35,843 bases of DNA from Clostridia bacterium (GTDB lineage Bacteria > Bacillota_A > Clostridia > Oscillospirales > CAG-272). Location: the NCBI GenBank assembly GCA_017453335.1, contig JAFTKI010000069.1, positions 1-35,843 on the forward strand, given 5' to 3'. The notes beneath the pieces are model-generated. The model made no database searches. It was not told where the DNA came from and saw only the letters and a program-made list of their open reading frames with translations. Shown piece after piece: positions 1-6,795 of the stretch. Numbering within the stretch: position 1 is the first letter of the stretch; every line of letters starts with the position of its first letter. Both the position numbers and the translations under genes were made by a program.

Positions 1-90
1 GGCTTTCTTATAAACGGGAATTTCGCCTACGGTGAAGATACCCGCGCCCTACGCCTGACAAGCCAGCTTGTTGATCTTCGGGCGGGGTAT

Positions 91-133
91 GCGAACCCAA
101 TTCCGCATCGCTTCGCTTGCGGAGTGGGTTCGC
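91..133. repeat. imperfect long hairpin, palindromic repeat unit
   Basis: The outer arms GCGAACCCA (91-99) and TGGGTTCGC (125-133) pair, and an inner TCCGC (102-106) pairs with GCGGA (119-123) around a short loop. No convincing gene lies in 1-178. A 60-codon open frame across this stretch is just the palindromes read as protein. The element abuts the inverted repeat at the tRNA-Arg 3' end, and its right arm plus flank (GGGTTCG then GCGGGTGCCA) resembles a worn tRNA T-arm and acceptor end. It may be one copy of an interspersed palindromic repeat, but that needs the whole genome to confirm. Confidence 0.5.
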
Positions 134-134
134 G

Positions 135-189
135 TGCGGGTGCCAAAAAGACCACCGATCAAAGATCGGTGGTCTTTTTGGCACCCGCA
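135..189. repeat. perfect 26-bp inverted repeat overlapping the tRNA-Arg 3' end
   Basis: The arms at 135-160 and 164-189 are exact reverse complements of 26 bases around a 3-base loop (AAA). The right arm includes the last 11 bases of the minus-strand tRNA-Arg, CCA included, and the left arm repeats them in inverted orientation. The central part is the terminator listed separately. An ordinary terminator would not extend its pairing back into the tRNA acceptor strand, so this looks like an inverted duplication of a tRNA end plus its terminator. Confidence 0.85.
145..179 (-). terminator. intrinsic terminator of tRNA-Arg (bidirectional)
   Basis: An 11-bp GC-rich stem (150-160 with 164-174) with a 3-base loop is flanked by five A (145-149) and five T (175-179). 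Read on the minus strand, the hairpin starts four bases after the tRNA CCA and is followed by a U-run. This is a textbook Rho-independent terminator that would work in both directions. Confidence 0.85.
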
Positions 190-253
190 ACGGGAATCGA
201 ACCCATAACTACCCCTTAGGAGGGGGCTATTATATCCATTTAACTATGCAGGC
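179..253 (-). tRNA. tRNA-Arg (anticodon CCT)
   Basis: The reverse complement is a complete 75-base cloverleaf with encoded CCA. The 5' acceptor strand GCCTGCA pairs with TGCGGGT, beginning with a G-U pair. The anticodon stem is GCCCC/GGGGT with loop CTCCTAA, giving anticodon CCT at bases 34-36, which reads the AGG codon. The T-arm has the GTTCGATTC loop. It stands alone, is divergent from the HTH regulator, and has its own promoter and terminator. Its last 11 bases form part of a longer perfect palindrome. Confidence 0.95.
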
Positions 254-267
254 ATATCACAAACAGT

Positions 268-296
268 ATTATAACACACGCGGCGGAAAAAAGCAA
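268..296 (-). promoter_or_regulatory. sigma-A promoter for tRNA-Arg
   Basis: On the minus strand TTGCTT (291-296) is followed after 17 bases by a consensus TATAAT (268-273). Transcription would start about 6 bases upstream of the mature tRNA 5' end. Confidence 0.8.
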
Positions 297-382
297 GAGA
301 AATTTGCGCGGATATTTGTCTTTTTCAGTCTTTTTTGGAAATTGTGCAAAGTGACAAAAATATATGAAAAAAAGTAAAATCG

Positions 383-411
383 TTGCATTCAACGAGAGTT
401 TATGGTATGAT
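383..411 (+). promoter_or_regulatory. extended -10 sigma-A promoter for the HTH-TPR regulator
   Basis: TTGCAT (383-388), a 17-base spacer and TATGAT (406-411), preceded by TG in extended -10 position (403-404). It lies 37 bases upstream of the regulator's ATG. The segment 254-382 is A/T-rich spacer between this promoter and that of the divergent tRNA. Confidence 0.8.
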
Positions 412-448
412 ATAACCGTAAAATAAAGAATGGGAATGAAGAGAATTC

Positions 449-1333
449 ATGAATATTGGTGAAAAAATACGGGAGTTGCGTGTTGCCAAGCTGATGACAC
501 AAACCGAGCTGGCGGGAACGCACATCACCCGAAATATGTTGAGCTGTATCGAAAACGGAGCTGCACAGCCGTCGCTTTCCACGATTTTGTACATTGCGAA
601 ACGACTCAACGTCCCTGCGGGATTTCTGCTGGCGGACGAGGGCGATGAGGTCCTGTACCGTAAAATGAACAGCTTCGGAAACATCAAAAAAGCATACGTT
701 GAGGGCGATCTGCACAGCTGCAGAAGCCTTTGTCTTTCGGCGTGTCCCGAGCCGGATGACGAGATCCGCTTGTTGCTTGCCGATTGTGATGTTGGTATTG
801 CCATTGAGGAATTTTGGAGCGGAAAGCTGCGCTCCGCGTGCCGTTTTTTTGATGAGGCACTAGTATACGCTGAGAAGACCATGTACCAGACCGCACACGT
901 TGAGGCACAGGCAAGATTGTTTTTCCGCTATATGCGCAGGCTTTCTCCCACGCTGTATTCCGATGTTTTGGACGAGGAGGCAACGCCCGCAACGGTTTGG
1001 AATTCGCCCTTTGCCGTATACACTTCCGCTTTGGAAGCATTGGATGACGGCGACTACGAGGGGGCGCGGATGCTGTGTGACACGATGGAGGAAAACAGCT
1101 TCTTTGCCTTGCACATCAACAGTTGCCTTTTGATGTCGGAGGGCGCCTATTCGGACGCAAAAAAAGATCTGCTGGCGCTTTTGAATTCGGACGATCCGCT
1201 CAATCAGATCGAGCTTTATTCGGTGCTGTGCGAGCTTGAGATCTCGTGCCGTGAGACAGAGGACTACAAGGGTGCATACGATTACGCAACCGAAAAGGTA
1301 CAACTGCTGGAACAGCTTTTGAAGGAATCGTAA
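449..1333 (+). CDS. XRE-family HTH regulator with TPR-like C-terminal domain
   Basis: A 294-residue cytoplasmic DNA-binding protein. Residues 6-61 form an HTH_3/XRE domain, with the recognition segment around ITRNMLSCIENG and the usual PSLSTILYIAKRLNVP ending. Residues 75-290 are helical, with repeated Ala/Leu/Tyr patterns that fit tetratricopeptide-like repeats, as in peptide-sensing regulators of the PlcR/Rgg type. The ligand and the target genes are unknown. It has its own extended -10 promoter and a terminator, so it is monocistronic. It is convergent with the ABC module, and the nearest regulated candidates would be itself or that module, but the sequence does not show which. The start is the first ATG after GAAGAGAATTC; the Shine-Dalgarno is only moderate. 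Confidence 0.85.
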   Translation: MNIGEKIRELRVAKLMTQTELAGTHITRNMLSCIENGAAQPSLSTILYIAKRLNVPAGFLLADEGDEVLYRKMNSFGNIKKAYVEGDLHSCRSLCLSACPEPDDEIRLLLADCDVGIAIEEFWSGKLRSACRFFDEALVYAEKTMYQTAHVEAQARLFFRYMRRLSPTLYSDVLDEEATPATVWNSPFAVYTSALEALDDGDYEGARMLCDTMEENSFFALHINSCLLMSEGAYSDAKKDLLALLNSDDPLNQIELYSVLCELEISCRETEDYKGAYDYATEKVQLLEQLLKES

Positions 1334-1349
1334 GATAGAGCATAACAGA

Positions 1350-1397
1350 ACAACCGCCGAGCCTTTGGTTTCACAAGGGCTTCGACGGTTGTTTTTT
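1350..1397 (+). terminator. intrinsic terminator after the HTH-TPR regulator
   Basis: CAACCG (1351-1356) pairs with CGGTTG (1386-1391), with further pairing inside, and is followed by TTTTTT (1392-1397). The T-run overlaps the stop codon (1396-1398) of the convergent ABC gene, so the two genes meet tail to tail with no free space. It may also slow minus-strand transcription, although it lacks a good U-run in that direction. Confidence 0.8.
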
Positions 1398-3618
1398 ATT
1401 GCTCCGCTGACGACTCCATCCTGCTCATCTCTCTTTGTGCCATGACGAGTCCGTAATAGATACCGCCCTTCTCCATCAGCTCCTCGTGGGTGCCGACCTC
1501 GGCAACACCGCCCTTATCCAGCACGACAAGCCGTGTGGCGTTTCGGAGTGTGGACAATCGGTGCGCAATGGCGATCGTGGTTCTGCCTGCGGAAAGTGTC
1601 TGCAGAGCGTCCTGGATCAGCTTTTCGGTCTCGGTATCCAGCGATGCGGTTGCCTCGTCCAGAATCAGAATTTTGGGATCGTGCAACAAAGCTCGCGCGA
1701 TCGAGATGCGTTGACGCTCGCCGCCCGAGAGCGTGTGTCCCTTCTCTCCCACATAGGTATTATAACCATCCGGCAAGCGGATAATAAACTCATGCGCGCC
1801 CGCCGACTTTGCCGCCGCGATGATCTCCTCGGGCGTTGCGCTCGGCTTGGCGTAGGCAATATTTTGCATAATGCTTCCCGTAAACAGGAAATTTTCCTGC
1901 AGTACCACGCCCATCTGCGCGCGCAGCTGTTCCTGCGGAATGTCACGGATATCCTCACCGTCGATACGGATCACGCCCTCGTCAACGTCATACATCCGCA
2001 TGATCAGATTGATCAGCGTGGATTTTCCAACGCCCGATTTTCCGACAAGTCCGATAAACTCGCCCGGCTTGATGTGCAGATTGATATCACGAAGCACCTC
2101 ATCGGCATCCGCATAGCCAAAGGTAACGTGCTCCAGATGGATCTCTCCGCGCAACGTGTGCTTGCGGTCGCTTGGGGCATTGGGAACATCGGCAGGCTCG
2201 TCCATGATCTCATAAACGCGTGTGACCGACGTCATCATCTGCATGAAATGACGCGGGAAATTGATCAGTGCCGACAGCGGAGCATAGATCATGCCCGCAT
2301 ACGCCGAAAACTGTGCCATAGCACCCGGTGTCATCTCACCGTCCAGCATTTTCGTGCCGACATAGTACAGCAAAACGTATTCGCCGAGTCCCATCAGAAA
2401 ATGCAGACACGGCATCAGAACCGCCCATATACGCTCTTGTCTGAGCTGTGCATCACGCTCGCGTGCCGAGATCTCCTCGTACCGAGTCTCCTCGCGCTTT
2501 TCCATGCCATACGCCTTGACCACGCGGATTCCCGAAAAAATATCGTGCAGGATCGCATTTCCGCGCGAATTCAGCTCCCAACGGCGGTGGAACATCGCTC
2601 TCATAAACCGCCAGAACAGACGGAATGCCAGTGCCACAAAGGGTGCGGGAACCAGAATCAGAAGTGCCAGACGCCAATCGTAGAAGAACAGAATCGCCGC
2701 AATGGCAACCAGCAGCAAGCCCTGCTCCAGAATACTTGGCAGATGGCTGATCAAAAAGTTTTTGATCACACGCGTATCGCTGCTGACACGGTTCATCAGT
2801 TCTCCGGACGTGCGCTCCGAGATCTTTCCGATCGAAAGCTCCTGAATCTTTGCAAACACCGTGTTTCGCAGCCGAACGATCAATCGGTTGCCTGCGATCG
2901 TTAAAAAGGTTCCGCGGAACACCGATACGAGCCGCCGCAAAATCTGCGTGCCAAGCATCGCAAGGATCACGCCGACAAATCCAAGCAGGAACACGTTGGA
3001 CGAATCGTTTTGGATGTAATCGTCTACCAAAATGCGGTTGATGTACGGAGTGAGTACGTTGATCGCCGTAACCGCGAAAAAGAGAAGAACCGATGCCGCG
3101 ATATACCACTTTTCGGGCAACGCCATTTTCAAAAGGCGCAACAGCGTTTTCTTTTTGGATGTGCAGCGGGGACAGGTCCTGCTTCCGCGCGGATAGGGCT
3201 TGCCGCACTTGGGACAGCTCACCGCTCCCGATTTGGAAAATCTTGAAAAATCCAGATTTCCGTGCCGCAAATAGTGATTGGCGCGCTTAACACACTGCGC
3301 CATCAAGGTCTGATAGCGGCTGTCGGCTCGTGCCAACAGCACGGGAGTTCCGTCCTTTCTGATCAGCTCAACAGTCTGACAGCCAACGCCCTGTGTATAC
3401 GCAAAGCGGTCAATGCTCTCCATCGGCTCGCAAAGCGTCAGCTCTCCATCTGTGTAAACACGAATCTCGCCCGTCCAAAAGCCGATCACCGTATCGGTCT
3501 TTTTGGTAGGCTCCAAAAGATCCAGATCGGTGCGCATGACCGCGAACAAGCTGTCCGACGATGCATCGGGATCAACCTTATGTATTGCTTCATAAAGGCG
3601 CGGATTCACTTGCTCCAT
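1396..3618 (-). CDS. ABC exporter half-transporter with N-terminal domain and zinc ribbon (second of pair)
   Basis: A 740-residue membrane protein. Residues 1-130 are a beta-rich domain of PH-like character. Then comes a zinc ribbon with Cys135, Cys138, Cys149 and Cys152 in the form CPKC...CPRC, and a six-helix exporter membrane domain from about residue 171. The ATPase domain has Walker A GKSGVGKS at 526-533, the LSGGE signature at 630-634, Walker B ILILDE ending in catalytic Glu655, and the switch His686. Type IV exporters normally begin at the membrane domain, so the roughly 170-residue front is unusual. The ribosome site AGGAGG lies 12 bases before the ATG. It is third in a tight set with DUF1854 and the other half-transporter (gaps of 17 and 16 bases), so a heterodimer is likely. 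The substrate is unknown. Confidence 0.9.
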   Translation of the reverse strand: MEQVNPRLYEAIHKVDPDASSDSLFAVMRTDLDLLEPTKKTDTVIGFWTGEIRVYTDGELTLCEPMESIDRFAYTQGVGCQTVELIRKDGTPVLLARADSRYQTLMAQCVKRANHYLRHGNLDFSRFSKSGAVSCPKCGKPYPRGSRTCPRCTSKKKTLLRLLKMALPEKWYIAASVLLFFAVTAINVLTPYINRILVDDYIQNDSSNVFLLGFVGVILAMLGTQILRRLVSVFRGTFLTIAGNRLIVRLRNTVFAKIQELSIGKISERTSGELMNRVSSDTRVIKNFLISHLPSILEQGLLLVAIAAILFFYDWRLALLILVPAPFVALAFRLFWRFMRAMFHRRWELNSRGNAILHDIFSGIRVVKAYGMEKREETRYEEISARERDAQLRQERIWAVLMPCLHFLMGLGEYVLLYYVGTKMLDGEMTPGAMAQFSAYAGMIYAPLSALINFPRHFMQMMTSVTRVYEIMDEPADVPNAPSDRKHTLRGEIHLEHVTFGYADADEVLRDINLHIKPGEFIGLVGKSGVGKSTLINLIMRMYDVDEGVIRIDGEDIRDIPQEQLRAQMGVVLQENFLFTGSIMQNIAYAKPSATPEEIIAAAKSAGAHEFIIRLPDGYNTYVGEKGHTLSGGERQRISIARALLHDPKILILDEATASLDTETEKLIQDALQTLSAGRTTIAIAHRLSTLRNATRLVVLDKGGVAEVGTHEELMEKGGIYYGLVMAQREMSRMESSAEQ

Positions 3619-3635
3619 AGGTCACACTCACCTCC

Positions 3636-4214
3636 TTACAAATAAAGCTCGATTTTTTTATAGCTCTTCCGATCCAATTCTTCCACATCGGGAATTTCAA
3701 AGCGATTGCCGTTGACATCCATAAAGATCAAGCGGTGCTCGCCTGCGCGAATGATACTGCGGAAGGTATCGTGCAAGGTAAAGCTGACGGTCCCCTCCTC
3801 GGTGGTCACTCGCCAGTAGGAAAAGCCGTAGCGCTCCTTGACGCTATGGATGCGCTTGATCAAGGGCGCATAGTAACGGCGGGAAAGCTCATCGCGCAAA
3901 AGCGTGTTCGTTTCCCCCTCAAAAAGCGAAAGATCACGAATGATTCCGATCTCGGTCTGCTCATCATCCAGTACCGAAATGAATTCCCACAACAGATCAA
4001 ACGGGAACTGACGGCAAAGATAGGCGCGCTGTGCCTCTTTTCCGTCAACGCTGACAAACAGCAAGCCGTTTTTCAATGAAAACGAAGCGTTCTCGGGAGT
4101 CAACCAGACCGTGACCGAGATCTCAGCCAGCGTTCGCTCCTTCCCTTCCCGTCTCGGGCGACCGTCCGGGCGAGGTCCGCGCCCGGGTCCTCCGTGATGC
4201 GGATGATGATCCAT
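3636..4214 (-). CDS. DUF1854 family protein between two ABC half-transporters
   Basis: A 192-residue soluble protein. Residues 1-28 are a His/Gly/Pro/Arg-rich tail with four histidines in the first seven positions. The rest matches my knowledge of DUF1854: the core IGIIRDLSLFE, a RYYAPLIKRIHSV stretch, a WRV strand and the ending DVNGNRFEIPDVEEL. Function is unknown. In other bacteria DUF1854 genes accompany ABC exporters, sometimes near cyanophycin genes; no cyanophycin gene is seen here. It sits exactly between the two exporter genes (16 and 17 bases away), with AAGGAG 6 bases before the ATG, which argues for a subunit or accessory role. The His-rich tail could bind metal, like the exporters' zinc ribbons, but this is inference. 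Confidence 0.85.
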   Translation of the reverse strand: MDHHPHHGGPGRGPRPDGRPRREGKERTLAEISVTVWLTPENASFSLKNGLLFVSVDGKEAQRAYLCRQFPFDLLWEFISVLDDEQTEIGIIRDLSLFEGETNTLLRDELSRRYYAPLIKRIHSVKERYGFSYWRVTTEEGTVSFTLHDTFRSIIRAGEHRLIFMDVNGNRFEIPDVEELDRKSYKKIELYL

Positions 4215-4230
4215 ACTCTATCTCCTTTCG

Positions 4231-6516
4231 TCACTCGCAGATACCCGCGTTCTTCAACGCTTCTTCCTGCAAGGTATAAAGCTTCTTGTATACGCCGTCT
4301 TCCTTCTCCAGAAGCTCCTTTTGGGTGCCGCACTCGGCAACGCGTCCATGCTCGATCACAACAAGCTGATCGGCATCGCGCAGAGTGGACAGCCGGTGTG
4401 CAATCATGATCGTGGTCTTGCCACGAATCAGCTGTGCCAATGCCTCTTGGATCTTACGCTCGGTTCCCGTATCCATCGCGGCAGTTGCCTCGTCAAGAAT
4501 CAGGATCTTGGGATTTTTCAGAATCGCCCGCGCGATCGAAATTCTTTGGCGTTCACCGCCCGATAGGTCTTGATAGCCAAAGCCGATCCGCGTTTGGTAG
4601 GCATCGGGCAGCTTCATAATAAAGTCGTGTGCGCCCGCACACTTGGCAGCCTCAACCACCTCCTCGAAATCGGCATCGGGACGCGCATAACGGATATTAT
4701 CCAGAATGGTTCCCATAAAGAGGTAGGTCTCCTGCGAAACGATGGCAATGTTGCGATACAGGGTGGCAAGCTCCAGATCCTTTACGGGATATCCGCCGAT
4801 TCTGATCTCGCCATCCTCCACGTCATACATTCGCATCAAAAGATTGGCAAGCGTGCTTTTTCCGGCACCGGTATGCCCCACGATTCCCAAAATACTGCCC
4901 TCGGGAACCGAGAACGACACGTCATCAATGATCTTCTTCCCTTTTTGATAAGAGAACGACACCTTTTCAAATTCGATTGCTCCGCCAAGATCGGCAGGAG
5001 CAAGTGCGTCCTCCTTCTGAACCACGTCCGGCTCGGCATCCATGATCTCAAACAAGCGTTGCAGAGAGTTGGAGCAATCGGCGGTGCGGTCAACGAAGTC
5101 AATGAAGAAATTCAGCGGCTCAAAAACCATGTTCAGATATGCGATAAAGGTCAGAAGCATTCCGTAGGTCATGCCACCGTTCCCCGAGATCACAAACCAG
5201 CCGCCCAGTCCCCAGGCTACGATATTGCCCAGATACAGGATCATGCCTGCCGCGGGGCCTGCATAATGATTGAAAAGCGCAAGCTTTCGCTCGTCGGTTG
5301 CAAGCCGACCGTTATGTACACCAAAGCGAGCCACCTCTTCCTGTTCCTTGGAAAAGGCTTTTACAACGCGCGCGCCCGACAAAACGTCGGCAAGAAATCC
5401 GTTGAGCTTACGCGAGCCTGCAAAGTATTTGGCGTGTAATTTCCGCTTTCTGCGGTAGATCCAACGCAACAGAACCACGAATACGGGAATCGTGATCAAA
5501 ACACACGCCGCCAAAATCGGGTGCAAAACAAACAACAGCACGACCAAAACAACGACCTGTACCGCGTTTACGATCAGGTACGGTACGCTGTCACAGAAAA
5601 AGGTGTAGATCGTATTTGCATCCTGGTTGACCTGCGTCATAAGTCCTCCTGTCTGCCGTCCCGTAAAGAAGCTCAAGGACAGACGCTCGATCGCTCCAAA
5701 GATGGTCTTTTTGAGATCAAAGACCATTTTTGCCGCGATCTCGGAGGTTACACGGTTGTTGACTACGGTTGCCAGTAATTTGAGCAACCGCGTTGCAATG
5801 ATCAGAAACAGAACCGTTAAAATAGCGCCTGCGAATTCTCCCGTACCGTAAATGACCTCATCGTAGAAAAAGCCACTGGAAAGATAGGGTGCCAGAATAC
5901 TCATCGCCGTCAGAAGCACGAGCGAGAGTACGGTTAAAAATACGTACAAGCGGTAGCGCAGAATGAATACCGAAAAGCGCTTGAACAGCTTGCCCTTTTC
6001 CATGCAATGGGGACAGACACGGCGGTTTCGGTCGGGATAACGCAAGCCGCAGGTGGGACAGTGATGCTCGGCAGGATCGTCCTTGGGATCGATCTCGGGA
6101 TCCTCGCCCTTGGCGATCCGCTCGGCGTATTTGACAAATACTTGCATCGACGCCCTGCAGAAATTCGTAAAGCAAGCGATCAAGAAGGGAGTCTTGTCCT
6201 CTCCCCGAAGAGCCGTCAGCCGCCCTGCCGACAAAAGCTCCTCACATCGAAAGCCCTGCAAATCGGAAAAAGGATAGCATTGATAAGCCGCTTCGACAAA
6301 ATTTTCTCCCGCATTTTGTGCCGTGGGCAGCGTTTCGCTCTCCCACTTTCCCACAAGAAGGATCAACTCATCCTTTGTAGCAAACAAATAGATCGGAGCC
6401 GGACGGTAGTCACAGTCACGGTCGCAAAAAGCGCCCAAGCGCAGCGCTTCCCTTTTTACGCCGTGTGCTTCGACCGCTTTTATGATACTTTCATCAACCG
6501 TATCGATGTAAAACAC
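4231..6516 (-). CDS. ABC exporter half-transporter with N-terminal domain and zinc ribbon (first of pair)
   Basis: A 761-residue membrane protein built like its downstream partner. A beta-rich N-terminal domain (about 1-145) is followed by a zinc ribbon with Cys153, Cys156, Cys168 and Cys171, and by six membrane helices from about residue 183. The ATPase domain has Walker A GHTGAGKS (547-554), LSGGE (651-655), Walker B ILILDE (671-676) and switch His707. Both ATPase sites in the pair keep the catalytic Glu, unlike heterodimeric exporters with one degenerate site. The start is GTG at 6516, with AAGGA 7 bases upstream. It is the first gene of the exporter / DUF1854 / exporter set and lies 56 bases after the Asn/Gln-rich peptide gene, with a hairpin in between. 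Confidence 0.9.
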   Translation of the reverse strand: MFYIDTVDESIIKAVEAHGVKREALRLGAFCDRDCDYRPAPIYLFATKDELILLVGKWESETLPTAQNAGENFVEAAYQCYPFSDLQGFRCEELLSAGRLTALRGEDKTPFLIACFTNFCRASMQVFVKYAERIAKGEDPEIDPKDDPAEHHCPTCGLRYPDRNRRVCPHCMEKGKLFKRFSVFILRYRLYVFLTVLSLVLLTAMSILAPYLSSGFFYDEVIYGTGEFAGAILTVLFLIIATRLLKLLATVVNNRVTSEIAAKMVFDLKKTIFGAIERLSLSFFTGRQTGGLMTQVNQDANTIYTFFCDSVPYLIVNAVQVVVLVVLLFVLHPILAACVLITIPVFVVLLRWIYRRKRKLHAKYFAGSRKLNGFLADVLSGARVVKAFSKEQEEVARFGVHNGRLATDERKLALFNHYAGPAAGMILYLGNIVAWGLGGWFVISGNGGMTYGMLLTFIAYLNMVFEPLNFFIDFVDRTADCSNSLQRLFEIMDAEPDVVQKEDALAPADLGGAIEFEKVSFSYQKGKKIIDDVSFSVPEGSILGIVGHTGAGKSTLANLLMRMYDVEDGEIRIGGYPVKDLELATLYRNIAIVSQETYLFMGTILDNIRYARPDADFEEVVEAAKCAGAHDFIMKLPDAYQTRIGFGYQDLSGGERQRISIARAILKNPKILILDEATAAMDTGTERKIQEALAQLIRGKTTIMIAHRLSTLRDADQLVVIEHGRVAECGTQKELLEKEDGVYKKLYTLQEEALKNAGICE

Positions 6517-6544
6517 GTTTCCGTCCTTTCCGACCGCAAAATAT

Positions 6545-6579
6545 TATGTAACCTCCCGTAGGAGGCTCGGTATTACATA
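6545..6579 (-). other. nested hairpin between the Asn/Gln peptide gene and the ABC gene
   Basis: TATGTAA (6545-6551) pairs with TTACATA (6573-6579), and CCTCC (6552-6556) pairs with GGAGG (6561-6565) inside it. The TAA stop of the peptide gene lies in the outer stem. There is no real U-run on the minus strand, so this is a weak terminator at best. It might instead protect or attenuate the transcript between the short gene and the exporter genes. Confidence 0.5.
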
Positions 6580-6746
6580 CCGTTCTTGCGATTCTTGTAA
6601 TCCTGATTGTTTTGATTGTTCTGATTTTGTTGCTTGCTCTGATTCTGTTGATTATTCTGATTCTGCTGGTTGTTCTGATTTTGTTGCTTATTCTGGTTCT
6701 GCTGATTGTTCTGGTTCTGCTGATTGTTCTGATTATAATTCTTCAT
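6573..6746 (-). CDS. 57-residue Asn/Gln hexapeptide-repeat protein
   Basis: A tiny low-complexity protein, about three quarters Asn and Gln. After MKNYNQ come seven six-residue units of the pattern NNQQNQ. Two units carry Lys (NKQQNQ and SKQQNQ) exactly 18 residues apart, and the tail DYKNRKNGM is basic. There is no signal peptide, cysteine or membrane segment. The start at 6746 is supported by AAAGGAG about 7 bases upstream. An upstream in-frame extension is possible but would read into the end of the next gene and has no ribosome site. The family is unknown to me; similar Q/N-rich short proteins in spore formers are often called coat-like, without proof. It lies directly before the ABC exporter set and could be its cargo, which is speculation. 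Confidence 0.7.
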   Translation of the reverse strand: MKNYNQNNQQNQNNQQNQNKQQNQNNQQNQNNQQNQSKQQNQNNQNNQDYKNRKNGM

Positions 6747-6795
6747 TGTTGCTCTCCTTTTTTGTAATGGGATTACAACAAAAGTATGCGCGGAC

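Noticed and set aside
8..190. A 60-codon minus-strand frame next to tRNA-Arg
   Set aside because: It is made of the palindromic repeats and part of the tRNA; such frames are common false genes.
6573..6746. CRISPR or other DNA repeat array
   Set aside because: The repetition is continuous coding sequence for the Asn/Gln hexapeptide, with no spacers and a proper start and stop.
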